A stretch of 30,975 bases of DNA from an uncultured Desulfovibrio sp. Lineage in GTDB: Bacteria > Desulfobacterota > Desulfovibrionia > Desulfovibrionales > Desulfovibrionaceae. The notes beneath the pieces are model-generated. The model had not been told where the DNA came from. It saw nothing but the letters and a program-made list of their open reading frames with translations, and ran no database searches. The stretch's first letter is position 1. Every line of letters begins with the position of its first letter. The translations under genes and the position numbers were made by a program. The DNA lies in NCBI GenBank assembly GCA_900547595.1, contig URHE01000013.1:1-30975 (forward strand), written 5' to 3'. Below, one piece after another: positions 1 to 8,125 of the stretch.

Positions 1-329
1 CGGCGCAGCCTCCGGGCGCCGTTACAGCCCCCGCCGAGGCCGGGGCCCCCGCCGGGGAAACGGACACTGACGGGCTGGCCTGGCTGCCGCCCCTTGGCGG
101 CGGCGAGACGGGCCCCGTCCCACCGGACGCGCCCGCTGCCGCCCTCTCCACGGCGCGGGAGGCAGCCGCCGAAAAGGTCAATCCCAGCATTGCGGAACTG
201 GAAGAGGAACTCTTTCCGCTCGACGCGCCGGAGACCGCCGAACCGCGAACCGCGGCCTCAGAAACCGCCCCGGAAGCGAGCGAACGGGACGAAGTGCTCG
301 CCCACGGGGGCTTTCTTCCCGGCGCCTAG
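1..329 (+). CDS. C-terminal part of an acidic Ala/Pro/Glu-rich protein, possibly FliH (5' end outside window)
   Basis: An open frame enters from the left edge (codons begin at base 3) and ends at the TAG at 327-329. It shows 108 codons with no methionine, so only the C-terminus is present. The peptide is low-complexity and acidic, rich in Ala, Pro, Gly and Glu. It contains a short more structured stretch (KVNPSIAELEEELFPLD) and ends GGFLPGA. Such composition suggests a disordered tail. It lies directly upstream of fliI on the same strand, and in many flagellar operons, including those of Desulfovibrio as I recall, the gene before fliI is fliH, whose product regulates the FliI ATPase. That placement is the only reason for suggesting FliH; no FliH core domain is visible. 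Confidence 0.6.
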   Translation, partial: AQPPGAVTAPAEAGAPAGETDTDGLAWLPPLGGGETGPVPPDAPAAALSTAREAAAEKVNPSIAELEEELFPLDAPETAEPRTAASETAPEASERDEVLAHGGFLPGA

Positions 330-386
330 AGCGTTTTCGCACTAGGATCGCGCAAACGCTCCGGCGGATGCGGGCGCAACGCCCGC
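329..386. repeat. Two consecutive inverted repeats between the upstream gene and fliI
   Basis: The first inverted repeat pairs 329-340 with 350-361 (GAGCGTTTTCGC against GCGCAAACGCTC, one mismatch, 9-nt loop) and starts inside the upstream stop codon. The second pairs 370-376 with 380-386 (GCGGGCG/CGCCCGC, 3-nt loop). Neither is followed by a T-run, so they are not classic intrinsic terminators. They may shape the transcript between the two flagellar genes or be a dispersed repeat. Confidence 0.5.
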
Positions 387-453
387 GCCGGCAGATCAAC
401 GCGCGCGCGCATCGCGCACAGGCAACGGAATTCCGCTTCAGGACAAGGCCGCC

Positions 454-1950
454 ATGAAACTCGACCCCCGCGCTTGCCGCAGGCTCCTCCATGACGCCAA
501 TCCCCTCCGCCTGTTCGGCAAGGTGAACAAGGTGGTGGGTCTCGTGGCCGAGGGCAGCGGCCTGCGCGCGCCTCTGGGCGCGGTCTGCCACATGCTGCCC
601 GATGGCGAGGCCGAAGGCGTGGCCGCCGAGGTGGTGGGCTTTCGCGACGGCAATCTCCTCTTCATGCCCTATGGCGACATGCGCGGCATCCGGCCCGGCA
701 GCCTCATCCGCAATACGAGCATGCCCCCGGTCTTTCCCGTGGGGCCGGACCTGCTCGGCCGCGCCTTTGACGCCTTCGGCACGCCGCTCGACGCCGGCCC
801 GCCCGTGAGCGCGGAGCTCTATTCCTCCCCCCTGCCCCCCGGCGAGCAGGGCAAGGCGGACTATGAACGGCAGATGGAGCTTCAGGCGCCCCATGCGCCG
901 CAATGGGCCGTCAGGGCCCGCGCCCTCTGGCAGCCGGAGCTGGCCCCGCTCTACACCGACCCGCCAAGCCCGCTCCAGCGGCCGCGCATCACGGACATGC
1001 TGGATGTGGGCGTGCGCTCCATCAACAGCCTCATCACCCTGGGCAAGGGGCAGCGCGTGGGCATCATGGCCGGCTCCGGCGTGGGCAAGTCCACGCTCAT
1101 GGGCATGATGGCCCGCTACACCCGCGCGGATGTCAACGTCATCGCCCTCATCGGCGAACGGGGCCGCGAGGTGGTGGAATTCATGGAGCGCGACCTGGGG
1201 CCGGAGGGCATGGCGCGCTCGGTGCTCGTCATCGCCACGTCCGACCAGTCGCCGCTGGTGCGCATGCGCGCCGCCTACGCGGCCACGGCGGTGGCGGAAT
1301 ATTTCCGCGACAAGGGCATGGATGTCCTGCTGATGATGGATTCGGTCACGCGTTTCGCCATGGCCGCGCGCGAGGTGGGCCTGGCCGTGGGCGAACCGCC
1401 CACCACCAAGGGCTACACGCCCTCGGTATTCGCCCAGCTGCCCAAGCTGCTGGAGCGCGCCGGGCGCTCCGCCAGCGGCACCATCACCGGCATCTATACT
1501 GTCCTCGTGGACGGCGACGACTTCAACGAACCCATTGCCGACGCGGTGCGCTCCATTCTGGACGGGCACATCGTGCTCACGCGCGATCTGGCCGACCAGG
1601 GGCACTTCCCGGCCATTGACGTCCTGCGCTCCATCAGCCGCCTGCGCTCGGACATCTGCCCGCGCGAGGACGTGCTGGCCGGGCGCGTGGTGACGCGACG
1701 CATGAGCACCTTCCGACGCGTGGAGGACATGGTCAATATCGGCGCCTACGCGCGGGGCAGCAATCCGGAAATCGACGAGGCCATCGCGGCCATGCCCGCC
1801 ATCAACGCCTTTCTCCGGCAGGAAGTGGGCGACCCGCAGTCGCTGGAACAGTCCATGACGCAACTGCGCGCCATGGCGGGCGCCGGCGCCCAGCAGCCCG
1901 GCGCTTCCGTGCCGCACGGCCACGCCGCCCCGCAGGTGGCGCAGCGCTGA
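454..1950 (+). CDS. fliI: Flagellar export apparatus ATPase FliI
   Basis: FliI is the cytoplasmic hexameric ATPase of the flagellar type III export gate. It resembles the F1 beta subunit and helps unload chaperone-bound substrates. The 498-residue product has Walker A at 206-213 (AGSGVGKS), the IGERGREV motif near 233-240, Walker B around 291-300 (VLLMMDSVTR) and the family motif GYTPSVFAQLPKLLERAG at 320-337. It is longer than the usual ~440 residues. Extra sequence sits between the N-terminal beta-barrel and the nucleotide-binding core (about 121-170), and a Gln/Ala/Pro-rich tail follows about residue 470. The ATG at 454 has only a weak ribosome site (GGACAAGG). It is the last gene of its operon here, meeting the minus-strand ligase gene tail to tail. 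Confidence 0.95.
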   Translation: MKLDPRACRRLLHDANPLRLFGKVNKVVGLVAEGSGLRAPLGAVCHMLPDGEAEGVAAEVVGFRDGNLLFMPYGDMRGIRPGSLIRNTSMPPVFPVGPDLLGRAFDAFGTPLDAGPPVSAELYSSPLPPGEQGKADYERQMELQAPHAPQWAVRARALWQPELAPLYTDPPSPLQRPRITDMLDVGVRSINSLITLGKGQRVGIMAGSGVGKSTLMGMMARYTRADVNVIALIGERGREVVEFMERDLGPEGMARSVLVIATSDQSPLVRMRAAYAATAVAEYFRDKGMDVLLMMDSVTRFAMAAREVGLAVGEPPTTKGYTPSVFAQLPKLLERAGRSASGTITGIYTVLVDGDDFNEPIADAVRSILDGHIVLTRDLADQGHFPAIDVLRSISRLRSDICPREDVLAGRVVTRRMSTFRRVEDMVNIGAYARGSNPEIDEAIAAMPAINAFLRQEVGDPQSLEQSMTQLRAMAGAGAQQPGASVPHGHAAPQVAQR

Positions 1951-2009
1951 AGCGCGTCCGCGGAAAGTCCCGCCGGGAAAAGCTCGCTCTCACGCCACTG
2001 ACGCGATTT

Positions 2010-2028
2010 CCCGCCTTCCGGCGGCGGG
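2010..2028. terminator. Short GC hairpin between convergent genes
   Basis: CCGCC (2011-2015), loop TTCC, GGCGG (2020-2024) forms a compact hairpin in the 82-bp gap between the fliI and acyl-CoA ligase stop codons. There is no T-run on either side. The position, more than the structure, suggests a bidirectional stop. Confidence 0.3.
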
Positions 2029-2032
2029 ATGG

Positions 2033-3721
2033 TCACAGACCTTCGCGGCCGGAAGCCTCCGGCGTCCGGCCAGGGCCTTCCCGGCAAGCGCCGTGATCCG
2101 CCGCGCCGGCGCCGCCCGTCACGGCGGAGCGGAGAACCGCCTTGTCGATTTTGCCGGATTCCGTGCGCGGCATGGCGGCAAGTATCTCCAGCCGCTCGGG
2201 ATATTTGATCTTCGCCACAGAAAGCGCCGAGAAATGGTCGGCAATATCCGCAAGAGTCAGGGGCGCATGCGCGTCCCTGAGCGTCACGAAGGCGCATACC
2301 CGCTCCTGAAGACGCGCATCGGGCATGCCGATGACCGCCGCTTCGCCGATATTGGGATGTTCCAGCAGCAGGCCCTCCACTTCCTGGCTGCTGATGTTCT
2401 CGCCGCCCCGCACGATGATTTCCTTGACTCTGCCCGTAATGCGGTAGGTGCCGTCCGCCAGCCGGCGGCAGAGGTCGCCGCTGTGGTGCCAGCCGTCCCG
2501 GAGTGCCCGGGCCGTCGCCTCGGGCGCATCAAGGTATCCCTGGAATACCGCGGCCCCGGCGGAGATCTCCTCCCCCACCTCTCCAGGCGCCACATCCCTG
2601 CCGTGGCGGTCAACGACGCGCACCTGGACACCGGGCATGGGCACGAGCGCCTGACATTCCAACTGCGCGTCCTCAGCGTCCGGCGGCGTGCCCATGTGGG
2701 GCACGCTTTCAGTGGAGCCATAGACATTGAGCACCTTGAGTTCCCGTTCGCGCGCTTCGCGCACCAGACCGAGATTTGGGGCCGAGCCCCCGCAGATGAA
2801 AAACCGCAACGTCTTCGGCGGACGCGCCCCCGGGCCCTGTGAGCGCAATTCTCCGAGCAGGTCGTACAGAAAGGGCGTTGAGGCCATAGTCACTGTCGCC
2901 CGGTGTTCCGCCATGAGCCGCAGGGCCTCTCCGGCCTGAAAATGGTCCTGCAGGACCGTGGTCGCGCCGAGCATGAGCGGCAGGCTCACGCCGTGGTGGA
3001 AGCCGATGGCGTGGGCGACGGGCGCGGGCATGAACATGACGTCCCGCGTGTCGAGTCCGAAAAAACGGCTGAATGCCCGTTCCGCCGCCAAAATGTTGCG
3101 GTGCGAGAGCCGCACGCCCTTGGCCTCGCCCTCGGAGCCCGAGGTGAAAATGATGGCCGCCGTGGCGTCGGGCTCTTCCGCGTCTTCCGGCCAGCCCCAT
3201 TCCGCCGTGCCCTCCGGCTTTCGCGCGCCGACGTCGCCCAGGGTGGGCAACTGCGAGCCTTCCCCGAACTTGTCCACCGCGAGGACGCAACGGAGATCCG
3301 CCACGTCCGCCACCTCGCCGGTCATGGTGCAGTAAGCGTACCGCCGGTAGCTGCGCGGCACCAGCAGCGCCCGCGAACGACAGCGGCCAAGGATCTGGCG
3401 CAGCTCGCGCAGGCGCATGTTGGCCGGTATGGGGTTGATCACGGCCCCCAGCTTGAGGCAGGCCACATAGATGGGCAAAAATTCCGCCCAGCCGGGCAAC
3501 TGGCACGAAACCACATGCCCCCTGCCCACCCCGTTGTGCGCGAGGTGGACGGCCAGCCTGTCCGCGAGCGCATCGGCTTCCGCGTAGGTATAGATAAGGC
3601 CGTGCGAATCGCGCACCGCATCCTTGTCGGGACAGGCGCGCAGGGAACGGCGCCAGGCGGCCCCCACGGTGGAGGGACCGTCCCACGCCTTTTCCCACGG
3701 GAGTGTATCCGGTCGCGGCAT
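2033..3721 (-). CDS. AMP-forming acyl-CoA ligase (CaiC/FadK/cyclohexanecarboxylate-CoA ligase type)
   Basis: This 562-residue ANL-superfamily enzyme would activate a carboxylic acid to its CoA thioester using ATP. Visible motifs are the phosphate-binding loop TSGSEGEAKG (193-202), YGSTES (334-339), the hinge region SGDLCRRLADG...GRVKEIIVRGGENIS, and the C-terminal catalytic lysine in PRTESGK (K524). Length and layout fit medium-chain, CaiC-like and alicyclic-acid ligases; substrate cannot be read from the motifs. About 30 low-complexity residues follow the last core helix. The start ATG is preceded by a strong AAGGAGG. It is the last gene of the minus-strand operon, 54 bp after the metallo-hydrolase. 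With the CoA-transferase gene at the other end, the operon offers two ways to load CoA: ATP-dependent priming and transferase recycling, as in the cai system. Confidence 0.9.
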   Translation of the reverse strand: MPRPDTLPWEKAWDGPSTVGAAWRRSLRACPDKDAVRDSHGLIYTYAEADALADRLAVHLAHNGVGRGHVVSCQLPGWAEFLPIYVACLKLGAVINPIPANMRLRELRQILGRCRSRALLVPRSYRRYAYCTMTGEVADVADLRCVLAVDKFGEGSQLPTLGDVGARKPEGTAEWGWPEDAEEPDATAAIIFTSGSEGEAKGVRLSHRNILAAERAFSRFFGLDTRDVMFMPAPVAHAIGFHHGVSLPLMLGATTVLQDHFQAGEALRLMAEHRATVTMASTPFLYDLLGELRSQGPGARPPKTLRFFICGGSAPNLGLVREARERELKVLNVYGSTESVPHMGTPPDAEDAQLECQALVPMPGVQVRVVDRHGRDVAPGEVGEEISAGAAVFQGYLDAPEATARALRDGWHHSGDLCRRLADGTYRITGRVKEIIVRGGENISSQEVEGLLLEHPNIGEAAVIGMPDARLQERVCAFVTLRDAHAPLTLADIADHFSALSVAKIKYPERLEILAAMPRTESGKIDKAVLRSAVTGGAGAADHGACREGPGRTPEASGREGL

Positions 3722-3775
3722 GGTTGCCTCCTTTGGCGGAAATCCCGAATCACGCGGCGCCCCGGCAGCTTCGCT

Positions 3776-4759
3776 TCAGGCGGCGCCGTAAACGATATTT
3801 TTCCCCGGGGCGGCGCGGCGCTCCAGCCTGCCCATCAGCGCAAGATGGTCCAGGTGGGCCGCCGTCTCACCCACGGCAAAGCATTTCTGCGCGCAGCCGT
3901 AGTCGTTCCATCCGCCGCGCAGGCTCCAGCGCATGCGCGCCGCCACATCCCAGGCCGTGGCCCGTCCGAGGGCGTGGACAAGGCCGCACACCTCTTCCAG
4001 GCGGTCGGCATGATGGCGACGCAGCGCCTCAATACGCGCGGCCGCGTCGCGGACGATGGCCCTGTGCCCGGGGTAGACGCACCGGATATCCAGGGCCGCC
4101 ACCCTGTCAAGGCTGCGGAGATAGTCGGCGAGGGGGTCCGCCACGCCACGCCAGCAGGTAATGTTGGGCGTGATGGCGCCCAGGATAAGATCCCCGGCGA
4201 CAAGAAAGCGCTCCCCAACTTCGTGCAGGGCGAGATGTCCGGGGGTATGGCCGGGCACTTCCAGGACCCGCAGGCGGAATGCTCCGTAGCGGAGTTCGTC
4301 CCCCTCACGCACCCAGGTGAACGGCAGCGACTCGCGGCCAGCATAGACGCGCCCCGGGTGTTCCGCCGCCAACCGCTCCAGATCCTCTCCGGGAAAGCCG
4401 TGACGCCCCAGATCCTGCAACAGACGCGGCCAAAGTTGCGGATCGACAATAAAGGCATTGACGCTTTCGCCGTCCATGCGCCCGGTGAACACGCGGGCGC
4501 CCGGCGTGAAAAATTTCGCCGTGAGACCGCAGTGATCGCTGTGCAGATGCGTGATGAAGAAATCCAGTGTGCCGTGCGCCACCTCGAGCTCCGCCAGGGC
4601 GGCGCGCAACGCGGCTTCGCTTTCCGGCATGTTGAAGCCGTTGTCGATGAGCAGGCTCCTCGGATCTCCGCGCACCAGATAGGCGTTGAGCGTCCTGAGG
4701 GGATTTCCCGGCAGCGGGACCTCGATGCGGAAGAATCCGGGAACCTCTTCGACGATCAT
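3776..4759 (-). CDS. Metallo-beta-lactamase-fold hydrolase with C-terminal helical/winged domain
   Basis: The 327-residue protein carries a complete dinuclear metal site: H71-L-H73-S-D75-H76 in THLHSDHCG, H171 in PGHTPGH, D190 in VAGD and H232 in YPGH. The layout resembles glyoxalase II/LACTB2-type hydrolases, with a C-terminal extension that looks helical or winged-helix (DVAARMRWSLRGG... to MGRLERR). Members hydrolyse thioesters, lactones, phosphodiesters or RNA, so activity is open. In this operon a CoA-thioesterase or lactonase is the natural guess. The chosen ATG has GGCGGAG seven bases upstream and begins MIVEEVPGFFRIE, where homologous folds start. An in-frame upstream extension to 4864 would overlap fixX and was rejected. 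It follows fixX by 11 bp. E. coli cai/fix has no equivalent that I know of. Confidence 0.86.
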   Translation of the reverse strand: MIVEEVPGFFRIEVPLPGNPLRTLNAYLVRGDPRSLLIDNGFNMPESEAALRAALAELEVAHGTLDFFITHLHSDHCGLTAKFFTPGARVFTGRMDGESVNAFIVDPQLWPRLLQDLGRHGFPGEDLERLAAEHPGRVYAGRESLPFTWVREGDELRYGAFRLRVLEVPGHTPGHLALHEVGERFLVAGDLILGAITPNITCWRGVADPLADYLRSLDRVAALDIRCVYPGHRAIVRDAAARIEALRRHHADRLEEVCGLVHALGRATAWDVAARMRWSLRGGWNDYGCAQKCFAVGETAAHLDHLALMGRLERRAAPGKNIVYGAA

Positions 4760-4770
4760 GACCGCTCCGC

Positions 4771-5055
4771 CTATCCGTGCCTGTATTCCACCCCCAGAGT
4801 TCCCTGGGGGTAGGTCCAGCGCTCCAGCACGCTTTCGACGCCCAGCACCCGGCAGCTGCCGCATTCAAGACAGCCCGCATGATCGAAGACAGGGGAGCCC
4901 TGTTCGTCGCGTCGATACAGCCCCGCGGGGCAGACGCGCTCCAGCAGGGCGAAGACCTCCATGTCCGGCGCGGAACGCAGGACAATGTGCGCGTTTTCCT
5001 CATCCACAAAGAACTTGTTGACGCCGAGCTTCTCATCCACATTGACCGCTGCCAT
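4771..5055 (-). CDS. fixX: Ferredoxin-like protein FixX
   Basis: The 94-residue product closely matches the FixX family in length and sequence: it contains KLGVNKFFVDEE, CPAGLY and CLECGSCRVLG, and ends TLGVEYRHG. The cysteines are those of an iron-sulfur protein that accepts electrons from the FixAB flavoprotein via FixC, on the way to or from the quinone pool or ferredoxin. The start was set at 5055 because TGATG joins the fixC stop and the fixX start by one base, giving translational coupling. A longer in-frame version to 5190 would run inside fixC. Cytoplasmic, membrane-associated with FixC in known systems. Confidence 0.95.
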   Translation of the reverse strand: MAAVNVDEKLGVNKFFVDEENAHIVLRSAPDMEVFALLERVCPAGLYRRDEQGSPVFDHAGCLECGSCRVLGVESVLERWTYPQGTLGVEYRHG

Positions 5056-6341
5056 CACAATGCCCCCAGCAACGAGAATCCGTCCCTGACGAGACTGAAC
5101 AGCCCGGCGCGGCGCGCCTCCCCCCAGAGGCGGGAACGCAACGGCGTGGCCGGGCCATTGACCTGGAACATGCCTTCCATGACCCCGCATGCCAGCGCGG
5201 GCCAGACCGTGAAGATGCGCTCGTTTTCAAGCGCGGCCGGAAGTTTGCGGTAAAGCCGCAGATCTTTGAGCACAAAACTCCTCTCCAGCAGTTCTTCATA
5301 GGATCTCAGGCCTGCGGCGGACCAGTCCCCCCGTTCCCTGGCGGCGATGACGGCCTCGGCGGCGCAACGGCCCGATTCGATGGCCAGATCCATGCCGCGC
5401 ACCGTATAGCCCACATTGAGGCAAAAACCGGCGGCGTCCCCGGTGACGAGCACGCCGTCGCCCACCAGGCGCGGCACCATGCCCAGCCCCCCTTCCGGAA
5501 CGAGATGCGCGGAGTATTCCAGGAGCCTGCCGCCTTCCAGGTACGGCGCCAGCGCCGGATGCTTCATGAAATTCTCGAACAGTTGCGGCACGGAATCCCG
5601 GGCGGCCGCCACCCCCTGAAGCCCGAAGACCAGGCCGACGGAAACGCTGTCGGCATTGGTGTAGAGAAAGCCGCCCCCCATGTGGCCATCCGAGGGCGCT
5701 CCCGCCAGCAGCCACGCGAGTCCCTCCTTTTCCGGGCAGCCAAAGCGGTCCCGGATCTGTTCCGGACTGAACCCGAGCACTTCCTTGACGCCCACGGCGC
5801 ACGCGTTCGGCGTGAGCGGTCGCACCATGCCCAGGCTCTGGCCCAGCAGCGAGTTGACGCCATCGGCGAGAATGACGGCATGGGCACGCAATTCCTCGTC
5901 GCCGGCCTTGATGCCGCAAACCTTTCCCCCTTCGAGGATGAGTTCGTCCACGCGGATACCGGCCACAAGCTGGGCGCCCGATTCCTCGGCCTTGCTCCAA
6001 AGCCACTGGTCGAACTTCGCGCGCAGAACCGTGTAGGAGCGGGAGGCGGGATCCGCCGCCTCGGGCGCCGCATATTCCAGGGTCACGGCGTCCCTTTCCC
6101 TGAGCAGGGACACCCGTTCGCGCGTGACGCACCGCTCCAGGGGAGCTTCCCGCGCGAAATCAGGGATGAGGCGCTCAAGGCTGTGACCATAGATGCGGCC
6201 GCCGGTCATGTTCTTGGAGCCGGGAAAATTGCCGCGCTCCACCACAAGAGTCTCCAGCCCGGCGCGGGCCGCCACGAGAGCCGCCGCGCTGCCTGCGGGG
6301 CCCGCGCCAACGATGATGAGGTCAAAGATGTCTTCAGACAT
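5055..6341 (-). CDS. fixC: FAD-dependent ETF:quinone oxidoreductase-like protein FixC
   Basis: FixC is a flavoprotein related to ETF-ubiquinone oxidoreductase. With FixA, FixB and FixX it moves electrons between an acyl-CoA dehydrogenase and quinone or ferredoxin. The product is 428 residues, which as I recall equals E. coli FixC. The FAD site GAGPAG lies at 12-17 near the N-terminus (DLIIVGAGPAGSAAA). Further family blocks are GNFPGSKNMTGGRIYG and GDGVLVTGDAAGF...NVGYTVRGMD. The ATG at 6341 has CGGAG eight bases upstream. A longer in-frame frame to 6794 would lie inside fixB and was rejected. It lies 25 bp after fixB and overlaps fixX. Confidence 0.95.
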   Translation of the reverse strand: MSEDIFDLIIVGAGPAGSAAALVAARAGLETLVVERGNFPGSKNMTGGRIYGHSLERLIPDFAREAPLERCVTRERVSLLRERDAVTLEYAAPEAADPASRSYTVLRAKFDQWLWSKAEESGAQLVAGIRVDELILEGGKVCGIKAGDEELRAHAVILADGVNSLLGQSLGMVRPLTPNACAVGVKEVLGFSPEQIRDRFGCPEKEGLAWLLAGAPSDGHMGGGFLYTNADSVSVGLVFGLQGVAAARDSVPQLFENFMKHPALAPYLEGGRLLEYSAHLVPEGGLGMVPRLVGDGVLVTGDAAGFCLNVGYTVRGMDLAIESGRCAAEAVIAARERGDWSAAGLRSYEELLERSFVLKDLRLYRKLPAALENERIFTVWPALACGVMEGMFQVNGPATPLRSRLWGEARRAGLFSLVRDGFSLLGAL

Positions 6342-6366
6342 GCGCCATCTCCGAAAGAGCCCGGCC

Positions 6367-7299
6367 TTAGCCGAGGGCGTTTGTGAGAACGGGCAGGATC
6401 TTGTACAGGTCGCCCACGATGCCGTAGTCCGCGAAACCGAAGATGGGCGCGTTCTTGTCTTTGTTGACGGCGAGGATGAGGGACGACTCGCGCGCCCCGA
6501 CCATATGCTGGATCTGCCCGGATATGCCGACGGCCAGATAGACAGCGGGCTTGACCATGACGCCCGAGACGCCCACATACCGCTCCCGCTCCAGCCACTG
6601 TTCGCCTTCGGCAATGGGCCGCGAGCAGGCCAGTTCCGCCCCCATCGCCTCGGCCAGAGCCCTGGCGAGCGCCAGGTCCTCCTTTTTGGCAAAACCACGG
6701 CCCACCGCCACCAGACGGCGCGCCTTTCCCACATTGACCGATGCGGCCGCCCGCGGCCTGACCTCGCGCATGGTGATGCCATTGGCCGGAGCAATGAAGG
6801 TCAGTTCCTCCGCTTCGCCCTCGCCGTTTTCGGCCTCCTGCGCCGGGAAGGCGCCCGGAGCCACCGTGACCACCACAATGGGGGTGGTTGGCGTTTCCAC
6901 ACCCTGGGCCAGACCGCCATGCACCATCCTGCAAAAGCCGGCATCCGAAATGGCGTTGACATCACTGATGACCGCCGCGCCAAGGGCCACGCCGATCTTG
7001 GCCGCAACGGCCTTGCCCCGCTTGTCTGAGGGCAGAAGAACAAGGGTGCGCGCATCGGGTGCGGAACGTTCCTTCACCGCCCTGGCGATGGTGGGGACGT
7101 AGTTTTCAAAAAACTGCCCTTCCTGCGCCGGAAGCAGGAGCACTCTGGACGCGCCGAGCGCGAAAGCCCGCGCCGCTCCCTCTGCGCCCGCCGGGCAGAC
7201 GGCCTCCACCGTGGCGCCCAGTCGGGCGGCGAGGGGAAGCAGTTCATTGAAAGCCGTGGCCTTGTCACTGACGACAAAAACGTTGGAATACATGCTCAT
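6367..7299 (-). CDS. fixB: Electron transfer flavoprotein alpha-type subunit FixB
   Basis: FixB is the FAD-binding ETF alpha-like subunit that pairs with FixA. The 310-residue product has the N-terminal ETF domain and the C-terminal FAD domain, with ELACSRP, ERYVGVSG, AVGISGQIQH (258-265) and NKDKNAPIFGFADYGIVGD. These match E. coli FixB almost block for block. Several in-frame ATGs cluster at 7293-7317. The one at 7299 (MSMYSNVF) is preferred because GGAG lies seven bases upstream. It sits 32 bp downstream of fixA and 25 bp upstream of fixC. FixAB of the cai type serve acyl-CoA dehydrogenases that reduce enoyl-CoA; other FixAB/ETF complexes bifurcate electrons. The sequence alone does not say which applies. 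Confidence 0.95.
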   Translation of the reverse strand: MSMYSNVFVVSDKATAFNELLPLAARLGATVEAVCPAGAEGAARAFALGASRVLLLPAQEGQFFENYVPTIARAVKERSAPDARTLVLLPSDKRGKAVAAKIGVALGAAVISDVNAISDAGFCRMVHGGLAQGVETPTTPIVVVTVAPGAFPAQEAENGEGEAEELTFIAPANGITMREVRPRAAASVNVGKARRLVAVGRGFAKKEDLALARALAEAMGAELACSRPIAEGEQWLERERYVGVSGVMVKPAVYLAVGISGQIQHMVGARESSLILAVNKDKNAPIFGFADYGIVGDLYKILPVLTNALG

Positions 7300-7331
7300 G
7301 ACACGCTCCATCGACATTGCGGGAAAAGGGG

Positions 7332-8087
7332 CTACTGGCAGGCCTTGCGCACCTGCTCCGCGAAGGCCGCCATGTTTTCTTCCGAATCACCTTCAAAAAT
7401 CGTATGCAGGCGCTCGGCGGCTTCCGGCGCCAGCACCGAAGCGAGGACGGAACGCGGCGCGCCCGCTTCGCCGCTGTTCCGGCAGTTCACCGGCTTTTTT
7501 CCCGCCGCGAGAATGGCCTTCATGGTGGGGATCTTGGGCACGTTGATGTCGCTGCTCACGCAAAGCGCGGCCGGCAGCGGCATTTCCAGCACTTCGGTCA
7601 CATCCTCAAGATCGCGTTCCACCACAACGCCGGCGCCTTCGAGCCTGATGGCGCGCACGGCGTTGATGGTCGGCAACCCCAGTTTTTCACCCACCAGCAG
7701 GCCCACCTGCTGGGCGTAGAGGTCGCCCGAGCCTTCGCCAAAGAGCAGAAGGTCAAAGCCGATGGCCGAGGCAGCCGCGGAAAGGACATCGGCGGTACGA
7801 TCCGGCAGCGCGTTTTCCAGGCTATCGTCCATGACCAGTTCCAGGGAGCCCGGACCACGCGAGAGAATATCCTTGCGGATCTTTGTGTTGTCCAGCCAGC
7901 GGGAGGAACCGGCGGAAAGCGCGACCACCTCGCCGTCGGCCCCGGCCAGTTGCGCCGCCGCCTCGAGGGCGTTCAGGTCGTACTGGCTGATCTTGGCGGA
8001 AGCGCGTGAAAGGTCGATGCCCCTGTCCGGCCTGATGGCAATGTCCTGCTCCTCGGGAACCACCTTGCAGCAGACTATGATTTTCAT
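7332..8087 (-). CDS. fixA: Electron transfer flavoprotein beta-type subunit FixA
   Basis: FixA is the ETF beta-like subunit that binds the mobile flavin or nucleotide and docks with the acyl-CoA dehydrogenase. The 251-residue protein starts MKIIVCCKVVPEEQDI and contains ISQYDLNALEAA, RKDILSRGP and the loop DLLLFGEGSGDLYAQQVG, all typical of FixA. The start at 8087 has AGAGGAG upstream; an in-frame extension to 8129 would overlap the preceding dehydrogenase and was rejected. It lies 38 bp after the CaiA-like gene, so dehydrogenase and its ETF are co-transcribed, as expected for a dedicated redox partner. Confidence 0.95.
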   Translation of the reverse strand: MKIIVCCKVVPEEQDIAIRPDRGIDLSRASAKISQYDLNALEAAAQLAGADGEVVALSAGSSRWLDNTKIRKDILSRGPGSLELVMDDSLENALPDRTADVLSAAASAIGFDLLLFGEGSGDLYAQQVGLLVGEKLGLPTINAVRAIRLEGAGVVVERDLEDVTEVLEMPLPAALCVSSDINVPKIPTMKAILAAGKKPVNCRNSGEAGAPRSVLASVLAPEAAERLHTIFEGDSEENMAAFAEQVRKACQ

Positions 8088-8125
8088 GGCGTTTCTCCTC
8101 TGCCCGTCGGACGCTGGGCGCGGAT

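Noticed and set aside
178..1923. 581-codon open frame on the minus strand opposite fliI
   Set aside because: It mirrors a conserved gene in GC-rich DNA. The peptide is His/Gly/Ala-rich with no family motif and no ribosome site, a typical antisense shadow.
2903..4813. 636-codon plus-strand frame across the ligase and MBL genes
   Set aside because: Antisense to two genes with clear catalytic motifs; composition is shadow-like and it crosses the gap between them.
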